Of a DNA stretch of 64,000 bases, positions 1 through 8,636 are shown one piece after another. Source of the DNA: Rhodoplanes sp. Z2-YC6860 (GTDB lineage Bacteria; Pseudomonadota; Alphaproteobacteria; Rhizobiales; Xanthobacteraceae). Position numbers and translations under genes: made by a program. The stretch covers positions 7,524,029-7,588,028 of the forward strand of contig NZ_CP007440.1 of the NCBI RefSeq assembly GCF_001579845.1, read 5' to 3'. Under the pieces are notes generated by a model, which was not told the origin of the DNA, did not search any database, and saw only the letters and a list, made by a program, of their open reading frames with translations. Positions within the stretch are counted from its first letter, which is position 1; each line of letters opens with the position of its first letter.

Positions 1-1
1 C

Positions 2-1582
2 GGGTTTGGCGCCAAGCTCTGCGTCTATTCCGAGGATGTCGCGGTGGTGGCCGCGGCCAAACTCTTCGGCCATTCGATCAAATGGGCCGAGGATCGCCGC
101 GAATACTTCACCAACGCGGTGCACGAGCGCGACCAGTATTGGCAGCTCGAGATCGCGGTCGATGCCGATGCGAAGGTTCTCGGCATCCGCGGCAAGCTCC
201 TGCACGACACCGGCGCCTACACGCTGCAGGACCCTAACATCCCCTACAACTCGACCTCGACCATGAGCGGGCCCTACATCATTCCGGGCCTGTCGATCGA
301 CGTCACCATCGCGATGACCAACAAAACGCCCGTCTCGTCGGTGCGCGGCGCGGGCTATCCGCAGGCCGCGTTCGCGATGGAGCGGCTGCTCGATCTCGTC
401 GCCCGGGAGATGAAGCTCGACCGCGCCGAGGTGCGGCGGCGCAATCTCATCCCCGCCAGCAAGATGCCGTATCGCAAGGCGCTCAAGGCGCGCTCCGGCG
501 CGGCGATGGAGTACGACAGCGGCGACTATCCGGCCTGCCAATCCGAGACGCTGAAGGCGATCGGCTGGGACGATTTCAAGAAGCGCCAGAGCGAGATGCG
601 CGCCAAAGGCCGCTATCTCGGCCAGGGCCTCGCCCATGGCGTGAAGGGCTCGGGCCGCGGCCCGTTCGAGTCAGGCCTGGTGCGCGTCTCGCGCACCGGC
701 AAGATCACGGTGTTCACCGGCGCTTCTGCGATGGGGCAAGGCCTCGGCACTGCGCTGGCGCAGGTCGCCGCGGCCCAGCTCGGCGTCGATGTCTCGCGGG
801 TCAAGGTCGTTGCGGGAGACACCGGCGGCGTATCGCTCGGTCTCGGCGGCTTTGCCAGCCGTCAGACCGTCACTGCGGGTTCGTCGGTGCATCTTGCAGC
901 GAAGGCGGTGGCGGAAAAGGCCAAGAAGGTCGCCTCGCATGTGCTCGAGGCCGACGAGAACGATCTCGAATTGAAGGACGGCGAGGTCCGCGTCGCGGGC
1001 GCGCCGCAGCTCAACGTCAAGCTTTCCGAAATTGCGCGCATCCTGGCCGGCGCGCCGGGCTACGGCTTTCCGGCCGGCGTCGACCCGGGGCTCGAGGCCA
1101 ATGCCAACTGGCGCACCGACGCGCTCGCTTATGCCAACGGCTGCCACGCCTGCGAGGTCGAGGTCGACGCCGAGACCGGCGAGGTGCGCATCGTGCGCTA
1201 CGTCGCGATGCAGGACTCCGGCATCCTGATCAATCCGATGATGGTCGAAGGCCAGATCCACGGCGGCGTGGTGCACGGCATCGGCAACGCGCTCTACGAA
1301 TGGATGGGCTACGACGAGGCCGGCCAGCCCGTGACCACCAACTTCGCCGACTATATGCTGCCGACCTCGACCGAAGTCCCGATGCTCGACACGCTCTACA
1401 AGGAGACGCGATCTCCGCTCAATCCGCTCGGCGTGAAGGGTGTCGGCGAGGCCGGCACGATCCCATGCGCCGCGGCTTTGATCTCCGCGGTCGAGGACGC
1501 GCTCTCACCATTCGGGGTGCGGATCGGCCAAGTCCCACTGCCGCCAATGACCATCATGTCGATGATCCTGAACGGCAAGTGA
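2..1582 (+). CDS. Molybdenum hydroxylase large (molybdopterin) subunit, 5' truncated by window edge
   Basis: The reading frame is open from base 2, so the real start lies upstream; about 526 residues of an expected 750-790 are present. The visible part begins at a GFGAK loop, the substrate/Moco loop of the xanthine dehydrogenase/aldehyde oxidase family. It continues through an SVRGAGYPQAAFAMERLLD segment (family RGAGYPEA motif) and a GASAMGQGLGTALAQVAA segment, and ends with KGVGEAGTIP, whose Glu is the catalytic base of the family. The protein would hydroxylate an aldehyde or N-heterocycle with water as oxygen donor, together with 2Fe-2S and FAD subunits. Those partners are not adjacent downstream. 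The CoxL-type AYxCSFR loop is not seen, so CO dehydrogenase is unlikely. Substrate unknown. Confidence 0.93.
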   Translation, partial: GFGAKLCVYSEDVAVVAAAKLFGHSIKWAEDRREYFTNAVHERDQYWQLEIAVDADAKVLGIRGKLLHDTGAYTLQDPNIPYNSTSTMSGPYIIPGLSIDVTIAMTNKTPVSSVRGAGYPQAAFAMERLLDLVAREMKLDRAEVRRRNLIPASKMPYRKALKARSGAAMEYDSGDYPACQSETLKAIGWDDFKKRQSEMRAKGRYLGQGLAHGVKGSGRGPFESGLVRVSRTGKITVFTGASAMGQGLGTALAQVAAAQLGVDVSRVKVVAGDTGGVSLGLGGFASRQTVTAGSSVHLAAKAVAEKAKKVASHVLEADENDLELKDGEVRVAGAPQLNVKLSEIARILAGAPGYGFPAGVDPGLEANANWRTDALAYANGCHACEVEVDAETGEVRIVRYVAMQDSGILINPMMVEGQIHGGVVHGIGNALYEWMGYDEAGQPVTTNFADYMLPTSTEVPMLDTLYKETRSPLNPLGVKGVGEAGTIPCAAALISAVEDALSPFGVRIGQVPLPPMTIMSMILNGK

Positions 1583-1607
1583 CCGCGGCAGAGATTGCCC
1601 CAGTGCT

Positions 1608-1715
1608 TCAGTGGTCGGCTGATCCGAAGTAGCGAGAGCCGAACAGCACCAAGACCCAGATCGCAAACAGGATCCCGATCGAGACCCCAAGAACGGAAAT
1701 TCCGCTCAGCATCAT
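1608..1715 (-). CDS. Small single-pass membrane protein, 35 aa
   Basis: A short minus-strand ORF opens with two consecutive ATG codons, preceded by a GGGAGGG ribosome-binding sequence about 4-7 bases upstream, and ends in TGA at 1608-1610. The predicted peptide has a hydrophobic core from about residue 5 to 25 (ISVLGVSIGILFAIWVLVLF) followed by GSRYFGSADH, so a single membrane helix with a short charged tail is expected. It lies in the convergent gap between the molybdopterin subunit and the ABC receptor gene. No family is recognised. The strong ribosome-binding site and clean hydrophobic profile support translation, but an ORF this short could be chance. Confidence 0.5.
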   Translation of the reverse strand: MMLSGISVLGVSIGILFAIWVLVLFGSRYFGSADH

Positions 1716-1779
1716 ATCGCCCTCCCTTGCTGGCCCTCCCTCTGATGGGGAGAATCCAGCCGCCACTCTAGCATGGAAA

Positions 1780-2853
1780 TCAGCTGATCAACTCGCTGGC
1801 GCGGGCGCTGAGCGTGGGCGAAATGTTGAGGCCTAGGGCCCTGGCGGTCTTCCGGTTGATGACAAGCTGATAACCGGACGCGGTCTGTACCGGCAGGTCG
1901 GCCGGCTTGTCGCCCTTGAGGATGCGGTCGACATAGTCGGCCGCGAGACGATACTCCGCCTTCTGGTCGGGACCGTAGGACATCAGCCCGCCGGAGGTCA
2001 CGAATTGGCGGTCGGCATAGATCGCCGGCAGCTTGAAGCGTGCCGCAAGCCGCACGATCGTGCTGCGATCGCGAGACGACGATTCCGGAATGGTGACGAT
2101 CAGGCCGCCGTTCGGCGTGCGCGAAAAGCCTGTGATCGCACGCTCCAGGTCACGCAGGCTGTCGGCGTCGAGCGCGAAGGCTTCGATCCCCAGCGCCGGC
2201 GCCACATCCGAAATCGCCGCGATCTGTCCGTGATCGGTGGTGGCGTCCGGATCGCGGATGATCGCGACACGCATCACATTCGGCGCAATCAGTTTGAGCA
2301 TCTCGGGCCAGGAAATGCTCGCGCCATATTCGGATCGGCCGACGCCGGTGATGTTACCGCCCGGCTGCTCCAGCGATTTGACGAGCCCCACGCCGGCCGG
2401 GTCAACCACGTTGACGAACACCACCGGAATATTGCCTGCCGCGGCCGCGAGCGCCTCGGCCGATACGCGATCCACCGCGACCAGGATGTCCGGTGACTGG
2501 CCAGCCAAGTCTTTGGCGGTTTGCGTCATGCCGCGGTCATCGCCTGCGGCAGACAGCCGCGCCTCGATCTGCAGATTCCGGCCGTGAGTCCAGCCCTTCG
2601 CCGCAAGCCCGTCTTGCAGTGCATCAAGCCGGGCCAACGCGTCGCGGTCGTGGCGGTCGCCTGACGTCAACACGCCCAGCCGGCGCACGCGCTCGGGCGG
2701 CAGCGGCACCTCCGGCGAAGGCAATTCCGTTGGTGGCGCAGGCATTTGGTCGGGAGTCTGGTCGTTGGCTTCCTGGCCGAACGCCGTCAACGGTGCGAGC
2801 AGCGGCATGACTGCCGCATTGCCAAGGAGCACCATGAGCTCGCGCCGCTGCAT
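1780..2853 (-). CDS. ABC transporter substrate-binding protein (COG2984-like)
   Basis: A 357-aa exported binding protein. I chose the ATG at 2853 because it gives an MQRRELMVLLGNAAV start typical of twin-arginine-like or Sec signal peptides in rhizobial receptors of this class; an in-frame start at 2904 would add 17 residues ahead of the signal. A proline-rich stretch (residues about 30-55) precedes a type I periplasmic-binding fold with RVRRLGVLTSGD, DILVAVDRVSAEALAAA, IPVVFVNVVDPAGVGLV and PGGNITGV, all usual in the ABC_sub_bind (COG2984) family. These proteins deliver an unknown ligand, sometimes amino acids, to an ABC permease; no permease or ATPase is adjacent. It is the first of four minus-strand or convergent receptor-type genes at this end of the window. 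Confidence 0.85.
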   Translation of the reverse strand: MQRRELMVLLGNAAVMPLLAPLTAFGQEANDQTPDQMPAPPTELPSPEVPLPPERVRRLGVLTSGDRHDRDALARLDALQDGLAAKGWTHGRNLQIEARLSAAGDDRGMTQTAKDLAGQSPDILVAVDRVSAEALAAAAGNIPVVFVNVVDPAGVGLVKSLEQPGGNITGVGRSEYGASISWPEMLKLIAPNVMRVAIIRDPDATTDHGQIAAISDVAPALGIEAFALDADSLRDLERAITGFSRTPNGGLIVTIPESSSRDRSTIVRLAARFKLPAIYADRQFVTSGGLMSYGPDQKAEYRLAADYVDRILKGDKPADLPVQTASGYQLVINRKTARALGLNISPTLSARASELIS

Positions 2854-2919
2854 TCGCAGCTCACAACGCCGTTCGGCCGAATTGGTTCGATGGCCGCGCA
2901 TCACATCGACGGCATCGCA

Positions 2920-3888
2920 TTACTCGGCCTTGATGTGGGCTTCCTTGACGACACGGCTCCATTTTTCGAGCTCGCGCTCCATGAAGTCTGCGAACTCGGC
3001 CGGCGTGTATTTCACGATGTCGGCGCCGTCGGCGTCCGCCTTCTGCCTGAAATCGGCGCTGTCCTGGATTTCGGCGATCTCCTTGTTCAGGCGCGCAACG
3101 ATCGCTGGCGGCGTGCCGGCCGGCGCCGCAAGTCCGATCCAGTTGCCGGCCTCATAGCCCGGCACGCCGCCTTCATCCATGGTCGGCACATCCGGCAAAA
3201 CGCGGCTTCGCGTCTTGCCACTGACGGCGAGCGCGCGGAGCTTGCCGTTCCTCACATGCGGCGCCAGCGTCGTCACGGTCGCCATGATCGCCTTGGTGTG
3301 CCCGCCGCTCACGTCGATGATCGCGGGCCCGGCGCCGCGGAACGGAACGTGCGTGAGATCGACGCCCGCCACCAGCTTGAACAACTCCATGCCCAAATGG
3401 GGTGAGCCGCCGACGCCGCCGGAGCCGTACTGGATGTCGCCCGGCTTCGACTTGGCCAGCGCGACGAATTCCTTGAGGGTTTTCGCCGGCACATCCGGAT
3501 GGATCGCCAGCGCATTCGGGCTCGACGCAAAGATCGCGATCGGCGCAAAGGCGTTCAGCGAGTCATAAGGCAGCTTGTAGAGCGCCGGATTGACGGCATG
3601 CGCGATCGAGACGATCAGCAGCGTGTGGCCGTCGGGCGCCGACTTCGCCACCAGTTCCGAGCCGACGATTCCGCCGGCACCGGTCTTGTTCTCGACGACG
3701 AACTGCTTGCCGAGCCGTTCGCTGAGCTGGGCGCTGACGGTGCGCGCGAGGATATCGTTGATGCCGCCCGGCGCGAACGGCACGATGACCCGCACCGGTC
3801 TGCTCGGATAGTCATCCGCCTTGGCGGATGCGGCGAAGACGAGACCCAGGCAGGCAGCCGCCAACGATCTGATGAACACCCGCGACAT
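2920..3888 (-). CDS. Bug/TctC-family tripartite tricarboxylate receptor
   Basis: A 322-aa protein with a signal peptide ending near AASAKA, then the family's first beta strand and ligand loop (YPSRPVRVIVPFAPGGINDILAR). Further family signatures are LGKQFVVENKTGAGG, APDGHTLL, THVPFRGAGPAIIDV and a C-terminal REKW-like ELEKWSRVVKEAHI segment. Bug proteins are periplasmic receptors for carboxylates or other small organics; a few work with TctA/TctB permeases and most are orphans. No TctAB genes are visible. It is read in the same direction as its close homologue at 4001-4960, 112 bp upstream, and the two look like a tandem duplication with divergence. Confidence 0.92.
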   Translation of the reverse strand: MSRVFIRSLAAACLGLVFAASAKADDYPSRPVRVIVPFAPGGINDILARTVSAQLSERLGKQFVVENKTGAGGIVGSELVAKSAPDGHTLLIVSIAHAVNPALYKLPYDSLNAFAPIAIFASSPNALAIHPDVPAKTLKEFVALAKSKPGDIQYGSGGVGGSPHLGMELFKLVAGVDLTHVPFRGAGPAIIDVSGGHTKAIMATVTTLAPHVRNGKLRALAVSGKTRSRVLPDVPTMDEGGVPGYEAGNWIGLAAPAGTPPAIVARLNKEIAEIQDSADFRQKADADGADIVKYTPAEFADFMERELEKWSRVVKEAHIKAE

Positions 3889-4000
3889 GCCCGCTCCCTC
3901 CGCTTGGCACTTTCTTGGCGCTTTTGCGCTCGATGCGCAGATAGCGCGAAAGCGGACGGCCGCTCAATACACAGCATGACGCAGGGCAGCGGGTCGGCCG

Positions 4001-4960
4001 TTATTCGGGTTTGACGTTGGCGTCCTTGACCACCTTGCCCCATTTGGCGATTTCGCTGTCGATGAACGCGCCGAACTCGGCCCCGGTGAGCTTCTCGGCG
4101 ATGGCCCCGCGGTTTTCGAGCTGCTTCTGCACGTCGGGCAGCTCCAGGACTTCCGAGACCTCCTTCTGCAACTTCTCGACGATGAATTTCGGGGTTCCGG
4201 TCGGCACAACAAAACCGATCCAGTTGGTGGCCTCGTATTGCGGGAAGCCGGCCTCGATGAAGGTTTGCACGTTGGGCTCCGACGGCAGCCGCGCCTTGGC
4301 GCTGACCGCGATGCCCTTCAGCTTGCCGTTGCGGATGTGCGGCGACAGCGTCGAGGTCGAGCTCATCACCGCCTTGGTGTTGCCGGCCACCACGTCGATC
4401 GCGGCCGGACCCGCACCGCGGAACGGGATGTGCAAGAGCTCGATGCCGGCCTGCATCCGGAACAGCTCCATGCCGAGATGCAGCGAGCCGCCGACGCCCG
4501 CGGAGGCGTATTGGATGTCGCCCGGCTTCGACTTGGCGAGTGCAATGAATTCGCTGACCGTGTTGGCCGGGAACGACGGATGCACCGCCAGCGTGTTGGG
4601 GCTGGTCAGAAGCAGCGCCACCGGCTCGAAGGCTTTGCGCAGGTCGTAGGTGAGATTGTAGAGCGCCGGATGCACCGCGTTGGCGACCGAAATCACCGCG
4701 ATGTTGTAGCCGTCGGCAGGAAGGTGCGTGGCGTATTCCGTGCCCACCATGCCGCCGGCGCCAGACTTGAATTCGATGATGAACTGCTTGCCCAGCCGCT
4801 CGCTCAACTGCGTGGTGACGATGCGGGCGCCGGTTTCGTTGATACCGCCCGGCTCGAACGGCACGATGACCCGCACCGGCCGGGTTGGATATTCATCGGC
4901 CGCTTTGGCGGGAACGGCCAAAGCGATTGCAATTGCAGCAGCTGCCAGTCGTCCGCGCAT
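4001..4960 (-). CDS. Bug/TctC-family tripartite tricarboxylate receptor
   Basis: A 319-aa exported receptor: signal peptide MRGRLAAAAIAIALAVPAKA, then YPTRPVRVIVPFEPGGINETGAR, LGKQFIIEFKSGAGG, ADGYNIAVISVANAVHPALYN, LLHIPFRGAGPAAIDV and a terminal IAKWGKVVKDANVKPE. It shares block-by-block similarity with the neighbouring receptor at 2920-3888, for example the GDIQYGSGGVGGS versus GDIQYASAGVGGS blocks, which supports recent duplication. The ligand is probably a carboxylated organic acid, but the sequence does not say which. Confidence 0.92.
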   Translation of the reverse strand: MRGRLAAAAIAIALAVPAKAADEYPTRPVRVIVPFEPGGINETGARIVTTQLSERLGKQFIIEFKSGAGGMVGTEYATHLPADGYNIAVISVANAVHPALYNLTYDLRKAFEPVALLLTSPNTLAVHPSFPANTVSEFIALAKSKPGDIQYASAGVGGSLHLGMELFRMQAGIELLHIPFRGAGPAAIDVVAGNTKAVMSSTSTLSPHIRNGKLKGIAVSAKARLPSEPNVQTFIEAGFPQYEATNWIGFVVPTGTPKFIVEKLQKEVSEVLELPDVQKQLENRGAIAEKLTGAEFGAFIDSEIAKWGKVVKDANVKPE

Positions 4961-5141
4961 GGCTGTCGGGGCCCTTTCGGCGTCTCGTTTTCCGGCGCGC
5001 CAAGCATGCGGACTTGAGAGGAATAATTCAACACAAAGGGAGCATGCAGCCTGCGCATGCCCCCAACGACGCTGTGATTAGCCGGCCAGCGGCGGGAACC
5101 GGATCGTGCTAAATTGTTCCGCATTGCGGAGGGCGCGGACC

Positions 5142-5642
5142 ATGAACCTTGATTTCTCGACGTTTACCTGGGTGCACGTGATCATCAGCCTGGTTGGCAT
5201 CGTCACCGGCTTCGTCGTGATGAAGGGCCTGCTGGCATCGCAGCGGCTCGACGACTGGACCGCGGTGTTCCTGGCCACGACCGCGCTGACGAGCCTCACC
5301 GGCTTCGGCTTCCCGTTCGCGAAGCTTCTGCCATCGCACATCGTCGGCATCATCTCGCTGGTGGTGCTGCTGATCGCGATCGTGGCGCGCTATGCCTTCG
5401 GCATGAGCGGCGGCTGGCGTCCGGCCTATGTGGTGACCGCGCTGGTGGCGCAATGGCTCAACGTGTTCGTGCTGATCGCGCAGCTTTTCCAGAAGGTCAC
5501 GGCACTGCATGCGCTGGCGCCGAATGGGTCCGAGCCGCCATTCCTGATTGCCCAAACCGTGGTCATGGTGGTGTTCATCATCGTCGGCATCGCCGCACTG
5601 CGGCGTTTTCACCCGGTAACCGGCCAACCGGCGACCGCTTAA
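5142..5642 (+). CDS. Four-helix inner-membrane protein of unknown function
   Basis: A 166-aa protein starting at the ATG at 5142, which follows a GCGGAGGG ribosome-binding sequence; an in-frame start at 5106 would add 12 unlikely residues. It shows four hydrophobic segments: about residues 6-26 (VHVIISLVGIVTGFVVMKG), 38-58, 65-85 (IVGIISLVVLLIAIVARYAFG) and 130-150 (AQTVVMVVFIIVGIAAL). A conserved-looking loop with RPAYVVTALVAQWLNVFVLIAQ lies between helices. Similar small membrane proteins are common hypotheticals in rhizobia. It stands alone between the convergent Bug genes and the Phn-type transporter, and no function can be assigned. Confidence 0.75.
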   Translation: MNLDFSTFTWVHVIISLVGIVTGFVVMKGLLASQRLDDWTAVFLATTALTSLTGFGFPFAKLLPSHIVGIISLVVLLIAIVARYAFGMSGGWRPAYVVTALVAQWLNVFVLIAQLFQKVTALHALAPNGSEPPFLIAQTVVMVVFIIVGIAALRRFHPVTGQPATA

Positions 5643-5739
5643 GGACCGCCTTCGACTTTCGATCCGCTTGCGGCGGGCCACCCCCGCAACGCATGCTGTC
5701 GCACAACTGTCGCCCAAGCGCCGTAATCCAAAAGCGCGT

Positions 5740-5755
5740 CCGGGCGACCGCCCGG
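5740..5755 (+). promoter_or_regulatory. Hairpin abutting the ribosome-binding site of the first phnD-like gene
   Basis: The sequence CCGGGCG-AC-CGCCCGG is a perfect 7-bp inverted repeat, in practice six pairs with a four-base loop. Its 3' arm runs directly into the CGGAGGAG Shine-Dalgarno sequence at 5754-5760, ahead of the ATG at 5767. Folding in the mRNA could partly hide the ribosome-binding site. A DNA operator is the alternative reading. Confidence 0.35.
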
Positions 5756-5766
5756 AGGAGAGCGAC

Positions 5767-6738
5767 ATGCTGCGTTCGATCAAGCAACTGGCCGGCTGCG
5801 TTGCTGCGCTGACAGTCATCGGCACCGGAGCCGCCCTGGCGCAGGCCGATTGCCCGCGCGGCGAACTCGACAAGGCCTACTGCGACCGCAATGGCGATCT
5901 GGTCGCCGACGCGCCGACCGATCCCAAGCAACTGGTCAATCCGTCGACGCTGATCTTTGCCTATACGCCGGTCGAGGACCCGGCTCTGTACACCAAGGTA
6001 TGGGACGGCTTCCTGCGACACGCCGAAAAGGTGACGGGAAAACGGGTCGTCTTCTTCCCGGTCCAATCCAACGCCGCTGAGATCGAAGCCATGCGCTCGG
6101 GCCGCTTGCATATCGCGGGCGTCAGCACCGGGCCAACGCCGATCGCCGTCAACTGCGCCGGCTATGTCCCGTTCGCCATCATGGGCACGCAAGGCGGCAC
6201 CTTCGGCTACGAGATGGAAATCATCGTGCCGGCCGACAGCCCGATCAAAACGCCGGCCGATCTGAAGGGCAAGAAGGTGGCGTTCACTGCGCCGACATCG
6301 AACTCGGGCTTCAAGGCGCCGTCAGCCATTCTCGAATCGGAGTTCAACCTCAAAGCCGAGCGCGACTTCACGCCGGTGTTCTCCGGCAAGCACGACAACT
6401 CGGTGCTCGGCGTCGCCAACAAGGACTACGACGCGGCGGCGATCGCCAACGAGGTGATGTTCCGCATGTTCGAGCGCAAGGTGGTCGACAAGGCGAAGAT
6501 CCGGACGATCTACAAGTCCGAGACCTTCCCGACCACGAGCTACGGCTATGCGCACAACCTCGATCCGAAGCTCGTCGAAAAGATCAAGGAGGCGTTCTTC
6601 ACCTTCCCGTGGGAAGGCTCGGCGCTGAAGGCCGAGTTCAAGACCGAGGACCGTTTCGTACCGATCACCTATCAAAAAGACTGGAGCGTCATCCGCAAGA
6701 TCGATGCCGCGACCGGCGTGAAATACACCTGCAAGTAA
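5767..6738 (+). CDS. phnD: PhnD-like phosphonate/phosphite ABC transporter receptor, copy 1
   Basis: A 323-aa periplasmic binding protein. The ATG at 5767 follows CGGAGGAG and starts a signal peptide cleaved near AALA-QADC. The mature part has the PhnD-family layout: LIFAYTPVEDPALYTKVWDGF, KVTGKRVVFFPVQSNAAEIEAM, SGRLHIAGV, NSGFKAPSAIL, and VFSGKHDNSVLGVANKDYDAAAI. Four cysteines (in DCPRG, AYCDRNG, VNCAG and YTCK) are kept in the second copy and may form disulfides. It heads a five-gene set with a second receptor, ATPase and two permeases. Family members bind phosphonates, phosphite or phosphate; the ligand here is unknown because no C-P lyase, phosphonatase or PtxD gene is adjacent. Confidence 0.9.
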   Translation: MLRSIKQLAGCVAALTVIGTGAALAQADCPRGELDKAYCDRNGDLVADAPTDPKQLVNPSTLIFAYTPVEDPALYTKVWDGFLRHAEKVTGKRVVFFPVQSNAAEIEAMRSGRLHIAGVSTGPTPIAVNCAGYVPFAIMGTQGGTFGYEMEIIVPADSPIKTPADLKGKKVAFTAPTSNSGFKAPSAILESEFNLKAERDFTPVFSGKHDNSVLGVANKDYDAAAIANEVMFRMFERKVVDKAKIRTIYKSETFPTTSYGYAHNLDPKLVEKIKEAFFTFPWEGSALKAEFKTEDRFVPITYQKDWSVIRKIDAATGVKYTCK

Positions 6739-6778
6739 CTGCCCAAATAACTGCTGTCGTCGAATGGGAAAGACCAAA

Positions 6779-7750
6779 ATGCCGCTGAAAGGATCGCTGA
6801 CCTCAATCGCCGCACTCGCGGGTGTGCTGTTCATGTCGGGCGCGGCGCTCGCACAGGAAGACTGTCCGCGCGGCACGCTGGACAAGGCCTACTGCGATCG
6901 CAACGGCGATCTGGTCGCCGATCTGCCGACCGATCCAAAGAAGGTCGTCGATCCTTCGGCGTTGATCTTCTCATACACACCGGTCGAGGACCCGGCCGTT
7001 TATCAGAAGGTCTGGGACGGCTTCATCAAGAATATGGAGAAGGTCACCGGCAAGCGCGTGGTGTTCTTCCCGGTGCAATCGAACGCCGCGCAGTACGAGG
7101 CGATGCGCTCGGGCCGCCTGCACGTCGCGGGCGTCAATGCCGGTGGCAATGCACTCGCGGTGAACTGCGCAGGCCTGGTGCCGTTCGCGATGATGGCCGC
7201 GAAGGACAACAGCTTCGGCTACGAGATGGAAATCATCGTACCGGCCGACAGCCCGATCAAGACGCCGGCCGATCTCAAGGGCCATAAGGTCGCCTTTACC
7301 GACGCCACGTCCAACTCGGGCTTCAAAGCCCCCTCGGCGATCCTCAAGGCGGATTTCCATCTCGAAGCACAACGCGACTTCGAGCCAGTGTTTTCCGGCA
7401 AGCACGACAATTCGATCCTCGGCGTCGTCAACAAGGATTACGAGGCGGCTGCCGTCGCCAACTCTGTGCTCAACCGGATGATCGAACGCAAGGTGTTCGA
7501 CCCGGCCAAGATCCGCTCGATCTACAAGTCGGAGACCTTCCCGACCACGGGCTATGGCTATGCCCACAACCTCGATCCAAAGCTGGTCGAGAAGATCAAG
7601 GAAGCCTTCTTCCAGTTCCCGTGGGATGGGTCGGCGCTCGCGGCCGAGTTCAAGAAAGAAGGCAAGTTCATCCCGATCGAGTACAAGAAGGATTGGGCGG
7701 TGCTCCGCAAGATCGACGAGGCGACCGGCGTCAAGTACACTTGCAAGTGA
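6779..7750 (+). CDS. phnD: PhnD-like phosphonate/phosphite ABC transporter receptor, copy 2
   Basis: A close paralogue of the preceding gene. With the ATG at 6779 it has the same length, 323 aa, and that start sits behind GGGAAAG and opens directly into the signal peptide MPLKGSLTSIAALAG; the ATG at 6764 would add five residues without a ribosome-binding site. The two mature proteins align without obvious gaps and share DKAYCDRNGDLVAD, KVTGKRVVFFPVQSNAA, AMRSGRLH, DSPIKTPADLKG and SETFPTT blocks. Differences cluster around residues 95-125 (STGPTPIAVNCAGYV versus NAGGNALAVNCAGLV), which could alter ligand choice. Tandem receptors sharing one ATPase/permease set suggest widened substrate range or a dosage effect. 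Confidence 0.9.
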   Translation: MPLKGSLTSIAALAGVLFMSGAALAQEDCPRGTLDKAYCDRNGDLVADLPTDPKKVVDPSALIFSYTPVEDPAVYQKVWDGFIKNMEKVTGKRVVFFPVQSNAAQYEAMRSGRLHVAGVNAGGNALAVNCAGLVPFAMMAAKDNSFGYEMEIIVPADSPIKTPADLKGHKVAFTDATSNSGFKAPSAILKADFHLEAQRDFEPVFSGKHDNSILGVVNKDYEAAAVANSVLNRMIERKVFDPAKIRSIYKSETFPTTGYGYAHNLDPKLVEKIKEAFFQFPWDGSALAAEFKKEGKFIPIEYKKDWAVLRKIDEATGVKYTCK

Positions 7751-7774
7751 GTTGACGCCGCTGCCGGGGGATCG

Positions 7775-8635
7775 ATGCTTCGCATCAAGGGACTGGTGAA
7801 GCGCTACCGGACCGGCGATCTGGCGCTCAAAGGCATCGATCTCGAAGTGCCCGACGGTCAGGTGATGGCGCTGATCGGGCCATCCGGCGCGGGCAAATCG
7901 ACCGTCATCCGCTGCATCAACCGCCTGGTCGAACCGACCGCCGGCACGATCGCGCTCAACGACACCGAGCTCACCAGGCTTGGCAGCGGTGAGCTGCGGC
8001 GCGCCCGGCGCCGCATGGGCATGATCTTCCAGGAATACGCACTGGTCGAGCGGCTGAGCGTCATGGAGAACGTGCTGAGCGGCCGGCTCGGGTATGTCGG
8101 CTTCTGGCAAAGCTGGTTCCGCAAGTTTCCGCAATCCGACATCGACGAGGCCTTCCGCCTGCTCGCTCGCGTCGGCCTCGACCATATGGCCGACAAGCGC
8201 GCCGACGAACTGTCGGGCGGCCAGCGCCAGCGCGTCGGCATCTGCCGGGCGCTGATCCAGAACCCGGAGCTGCTGCTGGTCGACGAGCCCACAGCATCGC
8301 TCGATCCGAAGACGTCGCGGCAGATCATGCGTCTGATCAAAGAGCTGTGCGCAGAGCGCAAGCTGTCGGCGATCATCAACATCCACGACGTGATGCTGGC
8401 ACAGATGTTCGCCGAACGGATCGTGGGATTGCAACTCGGCGAGATCGTCTACGATGGACCGCCTGGAGGCCTCACCGCCGACGTGCTGACGAAAATATAT
8501 GGCGAAGAGGATTGGTCGGCGACGATCCGCAAGGTCGACGAAGAATCGGAGGGAGAGGAAACAGACGCCGACGGCGCGGCCGCTTCCCTCGAAGCACCGT
8601 TGCCGCATCGCGACAGAATGGCCGGGCTGACGTGA
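7775..8635 (+). CDS. phnC: PhnC-like ATP-binding subunit of the phosphonate-type ABC importer
   Basis: A 286-aa ABC ATPase with Walker [10 protein letters not shown] (about residues 33-41), Q-loop [24 protein letters not shown], signature [10 protein letters not shown] and Walker [13 protein letters not shown]. The Q-loop text and the LxGRLGY segment are characteristic of PhnC proteins. A charged C-terminal tail ([16 protein letters not shown]) extends beyond the usual PhnC end. The gene lies 24 bp after the second receptor and one base before the first permease, so it is cotranscribed and it powers import through the two PhnE proteins. Confidence 0.93.
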   Translation: MLRIKGLVKRYRTGDLALKGIDLEVPDGQVMALIGPSGAGKSTVIRCINRLVEPTAGTIALNDTELTRLGSGELRRARRRMGMIFQEYALVERLSVMENVLSGRLGYVGFWQSWFRKFPQSDIDEAFRLLARVGLDHMADKRADELSGGQRQRVGICRALIQNPELLLVDEPTASLDPKTSRQIMRLIKELCAERKLSAIINIHDVMLAQMFAERIVGLQLGEIVYDGPPGGLTADVLTKIYGEEDWSATIRKVDEESEGEETDADGAAASLEAPLPHRDRMAGLT

Positions 8636-8636
8636 G

